Shown in pieces: positions 8,104 to 15,990 of a stretch of DNA of 35,326 nt (position 1 is the first letter of the stretch; each line of letters opens with the position of its first letter). The notes under the pieces were generated by a model. The model saw only the letters and a list, made by a program, of their open reading frames with translations. It did not search any database and was not told where the DNA came from. The position numbers and the translations under genes are program-made. Source of the stretch: Sideroxydans sp. (GTDB lineage: Bacteria; Pseudomonadota; Gammaproteobacteria; Burkholderiales; Gallionellaceae); the NCBI GenBank assembly GCA_011620315.1, contig WOZO01000074.1, positions 1 to 35,326 on the forward strand, in the 5' to 3' direction.

Positions 8104-8421
8104 TCAACCAGGGATGTAGAACAAGGCGGTCATGCGCAAAGACATGTCGATGCGATCGGCCTGAAATCGGACACGATCGCCAGGCCGGCGACCGATCAGC
8201 CATTTGGCCTCGACATACCGGAAAGTCGACGTTCCCGCTGACAGATGGAGGTAGGGAATGGGCGCGTGTTGCAAGGTGATCTTTCCGGCCTCGTGATCGA
8301 TGCTGACGATCTGACCCGCGATCAAATCGGAGGCGGAAGGCTGGCTCGCCAGAGTTGCGCCCGCCGCGTAACATGTCCAGACGCCGAAGAAGATGACCCT
8401 GCGCCGATGTACCAATCCCAT
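8104..8421 (-). CDS. CusF-like periplasmic metal-binding protein, copy 1
   Basis: A 105-residue exported protein with an N-terminal hydrophobic signal (cleavage likely near ATLASQP). The mature part is a small beta-barrel of the CusF type, recognised by GQIVSIDHEAGKITLQHAPI and the closing GDRVRFQAD. CusF proteins chaperone Cu(I)/Ag(I) to RND pumps. Here only the His of the usual ligand set is in place (LQH); the family WPxMxM block is replaced by LSAGTSTF, so both Met ligands are missing. The start at 8421 has GGAG 7 bases upstream. A paralogue with about 80% identity in the mature part is at 27386-27706. No CusCBA pump is present in the element. Confidence 0.8.
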   Translation of the reverse strand: MGLVHRRRVIFFGVWTCYAAGATLASQPSASDLIAGQIVSIDHEAGKITLQHAPIPYLHLSAGTSTFRYVEAKWLIGRRPGDRVRFQADRIDMSLRMTALFYIPG

Positions 8422-8570
8422 GGTAAGTCTCCATGACTGCGACAGCTCGCAAGCATATCGCGCCGACGGTCGTTTAGGTTGACGCCCCGAACCTCTTTGC
8501 CAAGACCGCACTTGGTGGGGCGGCTCAACACAAGGGATGTGCGTATCCGCAGAACCGGCCGATCCGCGCG

Positions 8571-10235
8571 TTAGCGCGGGCCGACCAATTCTGGGCTCCG
8601 GTCCCTTACGGTTCCGAGTAAGTCCGCATTCTGGTCATAGATCCTGGCCCGCACGTCGAAAAGGCCGAGCAAGGTCGGGAACAGGTTGTCGTGCGACGCC
8701 GCACGTGAAGCGCGCTCCCGCAGCTTGATCGTGTCCACGCCGAGCCGCTCCCGGGCGCCGGCGGACATCCAAAGCAGCAGCGGAATGCGCGTCTGCTCGG
8801 CGGGGGCGATCAGCTTGGGGAGCCCATGAAGATAGATGCCGCGTTCGCCCAGCGATTCGCCGTGGTCCGACACGTAGAGCAATACCGTGTCACGTGTGTT
8901 GTCGGCCGCAAGCAGGTCGATGGATTGGGCGAGTACTTCGCTCGTGTAGGCGATCGAATTGTCGTAAGTGTTGCGCAGCGATTCCTCAGTACAGGATTGG
9001 ATAACCGCCGTAGCGCAGATCGGCGCGAAGGGGCGAGCGGATGGCGCGCGTCGGAAGTACGCAGGACCATGGCTGCCTTTCATGTGCAGAACCAGGAGGC
9101 TGTCGCTGTTCGACTTCGGCAAGCGCCGGCGCAACGCGTCCACGAAGATGGCGTCCAGGCACTCGCCGGAAGCGCACAGCCCGGTCGCGCCCGCCGCGGA
9201 AAGGTCTTCGGTCTCGATCCGATCGCACACGCCCTTGCAACCGGAGTTGTTTTCCAGCCAAGTGACGCCGACGCCTGTGCGCTGGAGCACGTGCAGGACG
9301 TTTTCCCGTGCGTTCGCCTTGTTGACTGAAAAATTCTTTTCGCCCAGGTCGGAAAACATGCAAGGCAATGATGTTGCCGTGTCCGTTCCGCAGGACGTGA
9401 CGGAGTCGAAGTAGACGACGTCTCTGCCCGCCAGTGCCGCATTGGTGGGCCGCCCATAGCCTCCGAGCGAGAACGATGCTGCCCGCGCCGTCTCCCCGAC
9501 CAGCAGCACCACGACGAGAGGCTTGGCGGACGCGGACGCTGCGGGCCGGGTCGCGTCCTCTGCCAGTCTCGTGACGGGCTGTCGCTGCGCGCGGCTCTCC
9601 TTCCACAGTCCATACGCGCTATTCGCGACGTTGGTGGGCGTCAGCAGATGGCGCAACTCGCGGTGGTTCCTCGCAATGTCCGCATATTCGCCAAAGAACG
9701 CAAAGACAGACGCGGCCCCGACGACGCCGAGCAGAAGCGCATGCCAGCCGATTTGCATCAAGGAACGACGCCATGGGGCGTAACGCACTTCCACCAAAAA
9801 GACCAGGATGGCGGCGGGCAGGATGCCGCGCAGCGCGACGTCCAACGCAAAACGGAAGGAGAGGAGATCCGTCGCTTCCCGCCAGTCCGTCTGCACAACG
9901 TTCCGGGCCATGCCCTTGTCGATGAAGATGCCGTATGTGCCGATGAAATGTGCCGCGGCCGCTCCGATCAGCAGCAGTGCCGCGACGGCAAACTTGCCGG
10001 TGCGAGGCCAGCACAGCAGGCGGCAGATAAAGCTGAAGGCCGCCCACAGCAGCAGCGCCAGTGCACCGACAGCGGCAAGGACCCGGACGTCGCCGACGTC
10101 GCGCGACATCCAAAGACTGCGCCAAAAGGCGGGATTGTCGGCTGCGATCAGCCAGAGTCCCGCGATCCACGCCACGGCTCCTTGCGAGAGACGAAAGCGC
10201 AGGGCTGGGCCGGGGGTCGATGGGAACTTGCTCAA
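8571..10235 (-). CDS. eptA: EptA/MCR-type lipid A phosphoethanolamine transferase
   Basis: A 554-residue inner-membrane enzyme predicted to transfer phosphoethanolamine from phosphatidylethanolamine to lipid A, which lowers surface charge and polymyxin binding. It has five N-terminal membrane segments (roughly residues 18-32, 51-73, 82-105, 133-150, 163-181) and a periplasmic sulfatase-fold domain. Family catalytic and zinc-site positions are visible: Glu248 in GETARA, the Thr of SCGTDTATSLPCMFS (about 284-286), His389 in GSHGP, Asp457-His458 in SDHGE, and His470. Six or more Cys in the soluble domain fit the disulfide pattern of this family. The start is a TTG at 10235 with weak ribosome-binding site, chosen for the family-like N-terminus. 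The TAA stop lies within a small GC hairpin. A PAP2 gene lies on the same element (18979-19650), echoing the mcr-1-pap2 pairing. Confidence 0.92.
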   Translation of the reverse strand: MSKFPSTPGPALRFRLSQGAVAWIAGLWLIAADNPAFWRSLWMSRDVGDVRVLAAVGALALLLWAAFSFICRLLCWPRTGKFAVAALLLIGAAAAHFIGTYGIFIDKGMARNVVQTDWREATDLLSFRFALDVALRGILPAAILVFLVEVRYAPWRRSLMQIGWHALLLGVVGAASVFAFFGEYADIARNHRELRHLLTPTNVANSAYGLWKESRAQRQPVTRLAEDATRPAASASAKPLVVVLLVGETARAASFSLGGYGRPTNAALAGRDVVYFDSVTSCGTDTATSLPCMFSDLGEKNFSVNKANARENVLHVLQRTGVGVTWLENNSGCKGVCDRIETEDLSAAGATGLCASGECLDAIFVDALRRRLPKSNSDSLLVLHMKGSHGPAYFRRAPSARPFAPICATAVIQSCTEESLRNTYDNSIAYTSEVLAQSIDLLAADNTRDTVLLYVSDHGESLGERGIYLHGLPKLIAPAEQTRIPLLLWMSAGARERLGVDTIKLRERASRAASHDNLFPTLLGLFDVRARIYDQNADLLGTVRDRSPELVGPR

Positions 10236-10349
10236 GGAAAATTGCTGGCGTCGTCGCGGTGGTCCGCCGCTCGCAAAACAGCGATTGCGGTGAAAGCCGA
10301 TGATATCGTAGCGTGGATTGGGGGGATGCTTTGTGGTCTCTCCCCACGA

Positions 10350-10760
10350 CTATGACAAGCCCTTCGCGGCAGAAAGCTGGAGGCTGGAAGTGCCATGCCA
10401 ACCCCTCTCGTGAATGTCCTCAGCTTCGCGGCGATCCCGGCGTTGCAGTGATCGTGGGCCCGCCCTTGGCGATGCTGGCATCACGTCGGTATCGTCATCA
10501 TGCGGCGAGCGGGGTGCGCGGTAGCCCCCGGGATTCTCGATCCACGCCTGGAGCGCTACCGGCGTCCAGCCGCAGGCCCGCCCACCCAGGTGCACCGGTG
10601 GCGGAAATATACCGTCGGCAAGCCGCCGGTACACCGTAGCGCTGCTCAGGACGGTGATGCGCATGACCTCGGCGATGCGGAAGAACGCTGGTGCAGCGGT
10701 CAGCAGGCGTGGAATACCCGTGCCGGACGTTCGGGGATGATCGGATTCATTGGTAGACAA
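10350..10760 (-). CDS. AlpA-type HTH regulator
   Basis: A small DNA-binding protein with a MerR/AlpA-like helix-turn-helix: RIAEVMRITVLSSATVYRRL followed by FPPPVHLGGRACGWTPVAL, the typical AlpA ending in which Trp and the Gly-Arg motif are conserved. AlpA proteins regulate excision or other genes of mobile elements. TTG at 10760 is taken as start because AGGAG lies 8 bases upstream; an in-frame ATG at 10781 would add seven residues. About 50 residues after the HTH are low in pattern and may be read-through past the original end. It is transcribed away from the telA operon, so it could control that operon or eptA; this is a guess. Confidence 0.65.
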   Translation of the reverse strand: MSTNESDHPRTSGTGIPRLLTAAPAFFRIAEVMRITVLSSATVYRRLADGIFPPPVHLGGRACGWTPVALQAWIENPGGYRAPRSPHDDDTDVMPASPRAGPRSLQRRDRREAEDIHERGWHGTSSLQLSAAKGLS

Positions 10761-11042
10761 GCTGCACACTCCTGAGAACATCAGTGCAGCAGATTGCCCG
10801 GCAGCGCTGCCGAACGCGACCCGCAGCGCAGTTGCACCCGCCCCCCCTGACTGGGGCCAGTCCAGTGGTCAGCGATTTTGATTGATCTTAATTGTCGTAG
10901 TCAGCGACGGAAAGACCGCATCCCGACAATTGGGGACGCGCCCTCGTGGAGTCACAGGAAGCGACAATAATGGTTGCACCAACGCCATGTGATCTAGTGA
11001 GGCTTGGCCCGGCGACTCGCCGTGGTGCTTAAGGAAGAGCTG

Positions 11043-12215
11043 ATGAAACCCACCGAACTCCCCGCCGCCGTACGCGCGACCGACACCCGAGCCACCCTGC
11101 CCATCCCGGCACCGCCCCTGGAAACCGGCGCCATCGTGCTGCGGCCGGAGCAGGTACCGCAGGCGCAGCAGGCTTTGCGGACGCTGGACTTCGGCGCGGT
11201 TGCGCCCGGTGACATCATCAACATCGGCCTGGGCTCTGAACAGGCGCTGCAGCAGACTCTGGACGGCTTCCTGGTGCGTCTTGACAAGAAGACGGCTGCC
11301 AAGGTGTTCGCGCTGTTCGAGCGCCTGGAAAAGGGGGTCGACGACGCCAAGCTCCCCGAGATCCTGGAGAAGATCCAGAGGGGTGAGCAGCGCGGATTTT
11401 TCGCCAGCCTTATTGCCAAGGTTGCCGGGCGCAAACCCGAGGATGCCTTTCGTGAATTCATGCAGGAAGTCGGCGATCTGGTGGCTGGCCGCACGCGGAC
11501 TCTGGCCGACGAGATGCAACACCTCGAAGGCGAACTGTCGAAGGAGATGAAGACGCTGTTCGGCGAACTGCAGGCGCTCGACACGCTCAAAAAATCGTAT
11601 GGTGAGCATTTCTCGAGCTTCACCCTCGACGCTGCAGTGGCCCGCGCCTTCCTCGAGAAGGCCAGGCAGTACGTGGCGCAGGAGCAAACAACCGCCGACC
11701 CCGCCGATGTGGCCGCGCAGGCCCGCGTGCGCGAGCTGCAGGACAAACTCAGGCTGCTGGAAAGCCGGGCACTGGCGCTGGAAGGCACCTATACGCGCCT
11801 GCCGGCAGACCAGATGGTGATCCAACAGATCGAGGCCGCCGGGGTGGCGACGCTGCAGGAGACGGCCACCACTGTCTCTTCGCGCTTTGCTTCGATCAAG
11901 ATGACGCTGCTGTCGATCCATGGCGCTTTTGCCGTGAAATCCGTGCAGCAGATCGCCGAGCGCCAGGCGCGCCTGGACCAGCAGCTCACACAGTTGCGCG
12001 GGCAGGCGACCAAGGACGTGGCGGTCACCGCGGCGAAGGCGCCCGGCGAAAACCGCGTGGCGCAGGCCGAGCAGATCGCGGCCATCATCGCCCAGACCCG
12101 CGAGATCCACCAACTGGTTGAAGCGGCCAAGAAGGAAACTGAAGAAAAGTTCGAGCAGGCGCGGAGCATGTTCGAACAGTCGCGCGCGGACCTTGCCGCG
12201 CTCCACAAATCATGA
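11043..12215 (+). CDS. telA: TelA-family toxic-anion resistance protein
   Basis: A 390-residue, strongly alpha-helical cytoplasmic protein of the TelA/KlaA/YaaN type, linked to tellurite and envelope stress. After a Pro/Ala-rich N-terminus it has long coiled-coil stretches (about residues 70-390). Its ATG has AAGGA about 7 bases upstream; longer in-frame starts lack such a site. It is the first of four closely packed genes (gaps of 16, 8 and 2 bases), so it probably forms an operon with terD, the unknown 326-residue protein and the outer-membrane-type protein. In Ter systems TelA is found with TerD-family proteins, which supports the assignment. Large frames on the opposite strand here are shadows. 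Confidence 0.8.
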   Translation: MKPTELPAAVRATDTRATLPIPAPPLETGAIVLRPEQVPQAQQALRTLDFGAVAPGDIINIGLGSEQALQQTLDGFLVRLDKKTAAKVFALFERLEKGVDDAKLPEILEKIQRGEQRGFFASLIAKVAGRKPEDAFREFMQEVGDLVAGRTRTLADEMQHLEGELSKEMKTLFGELQALDTLKKSYGEHFSSFTLDAAVARAFLEKARQYVAQEQTTADPADVAAQARVRELQDKLRLLESRALALEGTYTRLPADQMVIQQIEAAGVATLQETATTVSSRFASIKMTLLSIHGAFAVKSVQQIAERQARLDQQLTQLRGQATKDVAVTAAKAPGENRVAQAEQIAAIIAQTREIHQLVEAAKKETEEKFEQARSMFEQSRADLAALHKS

Positions 12216-12231
12216 CAGCGGGAATCATTTC

Positions 12232-12891
12232 ATGCTCACTCTTTCCCTCGACAAACCCGGCGCGAAGCCGGCCCCCAAGCTGCAGCTGGCCCTCAACAAG
12301 GGAGCAAGCTTCAAAGTCACGGTCGCGTGGAAGTGCGATGCACGTCACGAGGATGATGTAGACATTCACGCGCTGGAAGCGCGCAACGACGGCGGCGGCG
12401 GCGCGAAGGTGACTGCCCTGGAGCAGATTCTGTCCACCTACAACACGACCCGGATGAGCCCGAAGACCGGCGTCTTGGTAGCCGCTGCGGACGGCTCCTT
12501 TGCCACGCCTTCGGGCGGACTGCGCCATTCCGGAGACATCCGGGTGCAGGGCAACACTGAAGCCATCGTCATCGACGGGTCGCGGCTTCCCGCCGGCATC
12601 AATGAGATTCCCCTCTTCGCCACGGTCCACAAGGCCGGCCATGGCCAGGAGCACGAAGGCGGTGCCGAGTCCGAGGAAGAGGCCGCGTTCGCGGACATCG
12701 AGGTCTGCACCGTCACCATCGCGGACGAGAGTGGGCGGGAACTTGGCGCCTACCAGCTCGCGAAGGAATTCGGGGACTTCAACGTGGTCCAGCTCGGCAG
12801 CGTCATGCATGGCGACAACGGCTGGGAGTACGCGCCGGTGGGCCGCGGCTTCACTGGCTCCATTAACGACGTCCTTAGCCACTTCTCCTGA
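12232..12891 (+). CDS. terD: TerD-family stress protein
   Basis: A 219-residue cytoplasmic protein of the TerD family, whose members bind calcium and take part in tellurite, phage and envelope stress responses. Family marks seen: an early strand pair FKVTVAWKC followed by acidic DDVDIHALEA, a middle section with GDIRVQGNTEAIVIDGSRLP (the Gly-Asp rich Ca-binding region is altered), and the C-terminal FGDFNVVQLGSV then GWEYAPVGRGFTGS. An insert rich in His, Gly and Glu (GHGQEHEGGAESEEEA) interrupts the central part. Start ATG at 12232 is 16 bases after the telA stop. The in-frame extension upstream overlaps telA and is not used. Confidence 0.85.
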   Translation: MLTLSLDKPGAKPAPKLQLALNKGASFKVTVAWKCDARHEDDVDIHALEARNDGGGGAKVTALEQILSTYNTTRMSPKTGVLVAAADGSFATPSGGLRHSGDIRVQGNTEAIVIDGSRLPAGINEIPLFATVHKAGHGQEHEGGAESEEEAAFADIEVCTVTIADESGRELGAYQLAKEFGDFNVVQLGSVMHGDNGWEYAPVGRGFTGSINDVLSHFS

Positions 12892-12899
12892 AACTCGCC

Positions 12900-13880
12900 A
12901 TGCAGACGGGGGACAAGAAGCTGCGACCGACCGTGGTCGAGCCGCCTGCCCGTTCCCCGCGCAAGGCCGGAGGAGCCTCGGCGCGGAGAACCGATGCGTC
13001 GGCTCCTGTCGTTGAGGCAGGCCCCGCTGTTCGAAAACCGACGGCCATCCCCGGAGCCGAACGGCGGCGCATCGACGTTCAGCCGCAGGCCCTCGAAAGG
13101 CTCTCGCCAGGAGCAGCGGCCCACGTCTACGCGCAGGCAACCGCGCTCATCGGCGCGTTCGTGGTGGACAAGGCAACCGAGCGCAAGGCGATCCTCTGGG
13201 GCCACGATCTGCAGCAGGTGTACAGCGACCTCGTCACCCAAGCGCTCGCGCTGTCGCGCAGCCCCGTGCTGCGCAAGGTAGAAGGCTATCTAACCCGCAC
13301 AATGGACATCCTGGGGTCGATCGACTTGCTGGCCGCGTGCGGGCATGGCTCCAGTGGCGTCGTGGGCCGGATGCTCAAGTGGCCCAGCGCACGGATTGAC
13401 ACGCCCGGCGAACTGGCGTTGGCGCAGGCCGAACTGGAGAAGCTGGTGGCGCTGATGGCCGCGGCGCTGCAAGAGTTGCTGGACCTCAGGGACCAGCTCC
13501 TGCGTGTGGCCGAACGCACGGACGCGGCCAGCGCGCAGCTTGAAGCCGCGGCGGTTGCTGCATTGTTCCTCGCCGAACATCTGCGCAACCAGAAGGACGC
13601 AGTGGCGCAGCGCTTTACCGAACGAGCCATGAGCCTGACCCAGACACTGGCCTTGATCCGCCAGTGTGGTGCGACCAGGACCTTGCAGATCGAGCAGCCG
13701 ATCCGCATGGTGGGCGCCATTCAGGACGTGGCTCTGGTCATCCTGCCAGGATTCCTTGCCAGCATCGCCGCGGTCGCAGCCCTGCCGGCCAGCAAGGCCA
13801 GGATCACGCCCACCGAGGCGGGCGAACTGGCGTACCAGCTTCAGCACGTCGTCGAGAAGTTGAAGACCTCGACGAGCTAG
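12900..13880 (+). CDS. Unknown protein of the telA-terD operon, TelA-like in layout
   Basis: A 326-residue protein starting 8 bases after terD. Residues 1-60 are basic, Pro-rich and probably disordered. The rest is alpha-helical with heptad character (LEKLVALMAAALQELLDLRD region and onward) and ends in TEAGELAYQLQHVVEKL. The pattern of a helical bundle with a Gln-rich loop and a hydrophobic LPGFLASIAAVAAL segment recalls the second half of TelA proteins, so it may be a diverged TelA partner. I cannot assign it to a named family. Its tight packing between terD and an outer-membrane-type protein suggests a shared envelope-stress role. Confidence 0.75.
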   Translation: MQTGDKKLRPTVVEPPARSPRKAGGASARRTDASAPVVEAGPAVRKPTAIPGAERRRIDVQPQALERLSPGAAAHVYAQATALIGAFVVDKATERKAILWGHDLQQVYSDLVTQALALSRSPVLRKVEGYLTRTMDILGSIDLLAACGHGSSGVVGRMLKWPSARIDTPGELALAQAELEKLVALMAAALQELLDLRDQLLRVAERTDAASAQLEAAAVAALFLAEHLRNQKDAVAQRFTERAMSLTQTLALIRQCGATRTLQIEQPIRMVGAIQDVALVILPGFLASIAAVAALPASKARITPTEAGELAYQLQHVVEKLKTSTS

Positions 13881-13882
13881 CG

Positions 13883-14698
13883 ATGAGTAGATTCATGACG
13901 CAAAACATCAGGAAACTGGCGGTGGCCATGGCGGTCGCGTTGCTTGGCGCAGGCGTTGCGTTGGCTCAGGCCGACGAGCCCATCAATGCCGATCGCCCGG
14001 GAATTGCCGACGGTAGCAAGGTGGTTGGCCAAGGCCGCTTGCAACTTGAGGCGGGAGTTCAAAAAGAGTTCCGCCGCGTCGCGGGCGTCTCCGATCACCG
14101 TGTGATGGCCCCACTGCTGTTGCGCGCCGGCGTGAGCCCACGCTGGGAGCTTCGACTGGAGACGAATTCCTATGTCTTCCAGACTTCGCGCGATTCGCTC
14201 GGTTCACTAGTCCGCGACGAGGGACGCGCACCCGTTGCGCTCGGTGCGAAGTACCAGATCACGGACCCGACGGATCGGGCGGCACCCTCCCTGGGCGTAA
14301 TTGCCAGGGTGATTCCGCCGTCGGGATCGGGCAACTTTCGCGGTCGTCGCACGAGCGGCGACCTGCGACTCGCGGCCGATTGGGATTTCGCGCAGAACTG
14401 GTCGCTGAACCCGAACGTAGGCGTCAGCCTCGTCGAGGACGATGAGGGGCGAACGTTTTTCGCCCGCACTTTCGCCGCGACCCTCAGCTACAACCCGACA
14501 GCATCCCTGAGCCTGTTCGTGGACGGGGGGCTGCAATCCCCAGAAAAGAGGGCCGGGCGCGCCGCTGTCATCCTCGACGCCGGCCTTGGCTACCTGCTCA
14601 CCCCCAATGTGCAACTGGACTTCAGCGCGGGCAAGGGCGTGCGCGGGAGCACGTCCCCGCGGGCCTTTGTGTCGGCAGGCGTCAGCACCAGATTTTGA
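13883..14698 (+). CDS. Outer-membrane beta-barrel protein (MetA-pathway/transporter-like)
   Basis: A 271-residue protein with a signal peptide (hydrophobic stretch MAVALLGAGVALAQA, cleavage likely after AQA). The mature part shows alternating polar and hydrophobic beta strands, and begins DEPINADRPGIADGS, the opening typical of the putative outer-membrane transporter family also called phenol MetA-pathway proteins. The last residues (SAGVSTRF) end in Phe, the usual signal for outer-membrane insertion by BAM. It starts 2 bases after the preceding stop, so it should be translated together with the telA-terD operon. The substrate is unknown. Confidence 0.75.
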   Translation: MSRFMTQNIRKLAVAMAVALLGAGVALAQADEPINADRPGIADGSKVVGQGRLQLEAGVQKEFRRVAGVSDHRVMAPLLLRAGVSPRWELRLETNSYVFQTSRDSLGSLVRDEGRAPVALGAKYQITDPTDRAAPSLGVIARVIPPSGSGNFRGRRTSGDLRLAADWDFAQNWSLNPNVGVSLVEDDEGRTFFARTFAATLSYNPTASLSLFVDGGLQSPEKRAGRAAVILDAGLGYLLTPNVQLDFSAGKGVRGSTSPRAFVSAGVSTRF

Positions 14699-14734
14699 GC
14701 GGCAGCGGCGAGCGTATTACAGAGGTGATGTACT

Positions 14735-15898
14735 TTGGCTAAATCGATCCCCATGGAAACGGCGACCAAGGCCCTGGTCCTTCAAGGCGGAGGAGCGCTG
14801 GGCGCGTACCAGGCGGGCGTTTATGAGGCATTGATCGAAAGCGACAACAAGCTCGACTGGGTGGCCGGCGTTTCGATCGGTGCCATCAATGCTGCCCTCA
14901 TCGCGGGCAATCCACCAGCTCAGCGAGTTGCACGCCTAGCCGAGTTCTGGCAGCAGGTCTCTTCGGGCCCGGCGCAGAATATGCCGACCTCTTGGGGTGA
15001 TCGCGCGTGGCTGAACCAGTGGAGCGCTGCCAGCGCCGCCCTGGCCGGCATTCCGGGTTTCTTTCGGCCACGGGCCGACCCGGCACTTTTGCTTGGTGGC
15101 GGTGCCCGTGTGTTGAGCTACTACGACCCCCAGCCTTTGAAGGCGACATTGGAACGGCTGGTCGATTTCGATCGCATCAACCGGCAGGAAATCCGATTGA
15201 GCGTTGGCGCGGTGAATGTGCGCTCCGGAAACTCCATCTATTTCGACAACCAGACCCACAAGATCGGCGTGGAGCACATCATGGCCAGCGGCGCACTGCC
15301 CCCGGGCTTTCCTCCCGTGCAAATCGACGGCCAGCATTATTGGGATGGTGGCATCCTTTCGAACACGCCATTGCAGTATGTGCTGGACTCGTTTCCTCGC
15401 ACCCGTCGCCTGGTCGTGCTCCAGGTGGATTTGTTTAGCGCCCGCGGTCCCATGCCAACCACCATCTCGGAGGTGATCGAGCGGCAAAAGGACATCGGTT
15501 ATTCCAGCCGCACCCGCGTAAACACGAACGCACTGGCTTCCAGCGTCAACCTGCAGCAGGCGGTGGCGGACCTCATCAAGAAGCTGCCTGCGCGGTTGCG
15601 CTCCGATCCTGCAGTCGCCACGCTGCGGGAGCACCTGACTCACCAGCCTGTGGACATCGTTCATCTGATCTACCGGGACAAGCCGTACGAACTTGATTCG
15701 AAGGACTATGAGTTTTCCCGGGCGATGGTGAAGGAGCACTGGGAAGCGGGCGCTCGTGACATGCGCAACACCATCGCGCATCCTGAATGGCTGCAGCGGG
15801 CAACGGAAAACGGCATAACCACGTTCGATCTCGCCGAGCCGGGCCCGGGCCGTGTGCGGCACCCGGGCCTGGAAGTCGGGAAGCTGACCACCCCATGA
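14735..15898 (+). CDS. Patatin-like phospholipase
   Basis: A 387-residue patatin-family lipid acyl hydrolase with Ser-Asp dyad. Seen: oxyanion motif LQGGGALGAYQAG (about 16-28), nucleophile motif GVSIG with Ser47, and the catalytic DGG at Asp204 (YWDGGIL). The C-terminal third resembles the DUF3734 tail found in many bacterial patatins. There is no signal peptide, so it is probably cytoplasmic or peripheral to the inner membrane. The start is taken as TTG 14735 because AGAGGTG lies about 7 bases upstream; an ATG at 14753 has none. It follows the four-gene operon by 36 bases and may be transcribed with it. A role in membrane lipid turnover under stress is inference. Confidence 0.88.
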   Translation: MAKSIPMETATKALVLQGGGALGAYQAGVYEALIESDNKLDWVAGVSIGAINAALIAGNPPAQRVARLAEFWQQVSSGPAQNMPTSWGDRAWLNQWSAASAALAGIPGFFRPRADPALLLGGGARVLSYYDPQPLKATLERLVDFDRINRQEIRLSVGAVNVRSGNSIYFDNQTHKIGVEHIMASGALPPGFPPVQIDGQHYWDGGILSNTPLQYVLDSFPRTRRLVVLQVDLFSARGPMPTTISEVIERQKDIGYSSRTRVNTNALASSVNLQQAVADLIKKLPARLRSDPAVATLREHLTHQPVDIVHLIYRDKPYELDSKDYEFSRAMVKEHWEAGARDMRNTIAHPEWLQRATENGITTFDLAEPGPGRVRHPGLEVGKLTTP

Positions 15899-15990
15899 AG
15901 GCCGCCGACATCGGTGCACGATGCGACCGCCGATGGTGCTTTGGCAGCGCGCCGGTGCACCCTTCGGCCTCCAACACACGGTGACCTGAC

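Noticed and set aside
10869-12206. A 445-codon minus-strand frame opposite telA
   Set aside because: Shadow of the helical, Gln/Glu/Ala-rich telA gene; its sequence is low-complexity His/Gln/Leu-rich with no domain.
12085-13140. A 351-codon minus-strand frame across terD
   Set aside because: It crosses three genes of a well-supported plus-strand operon.
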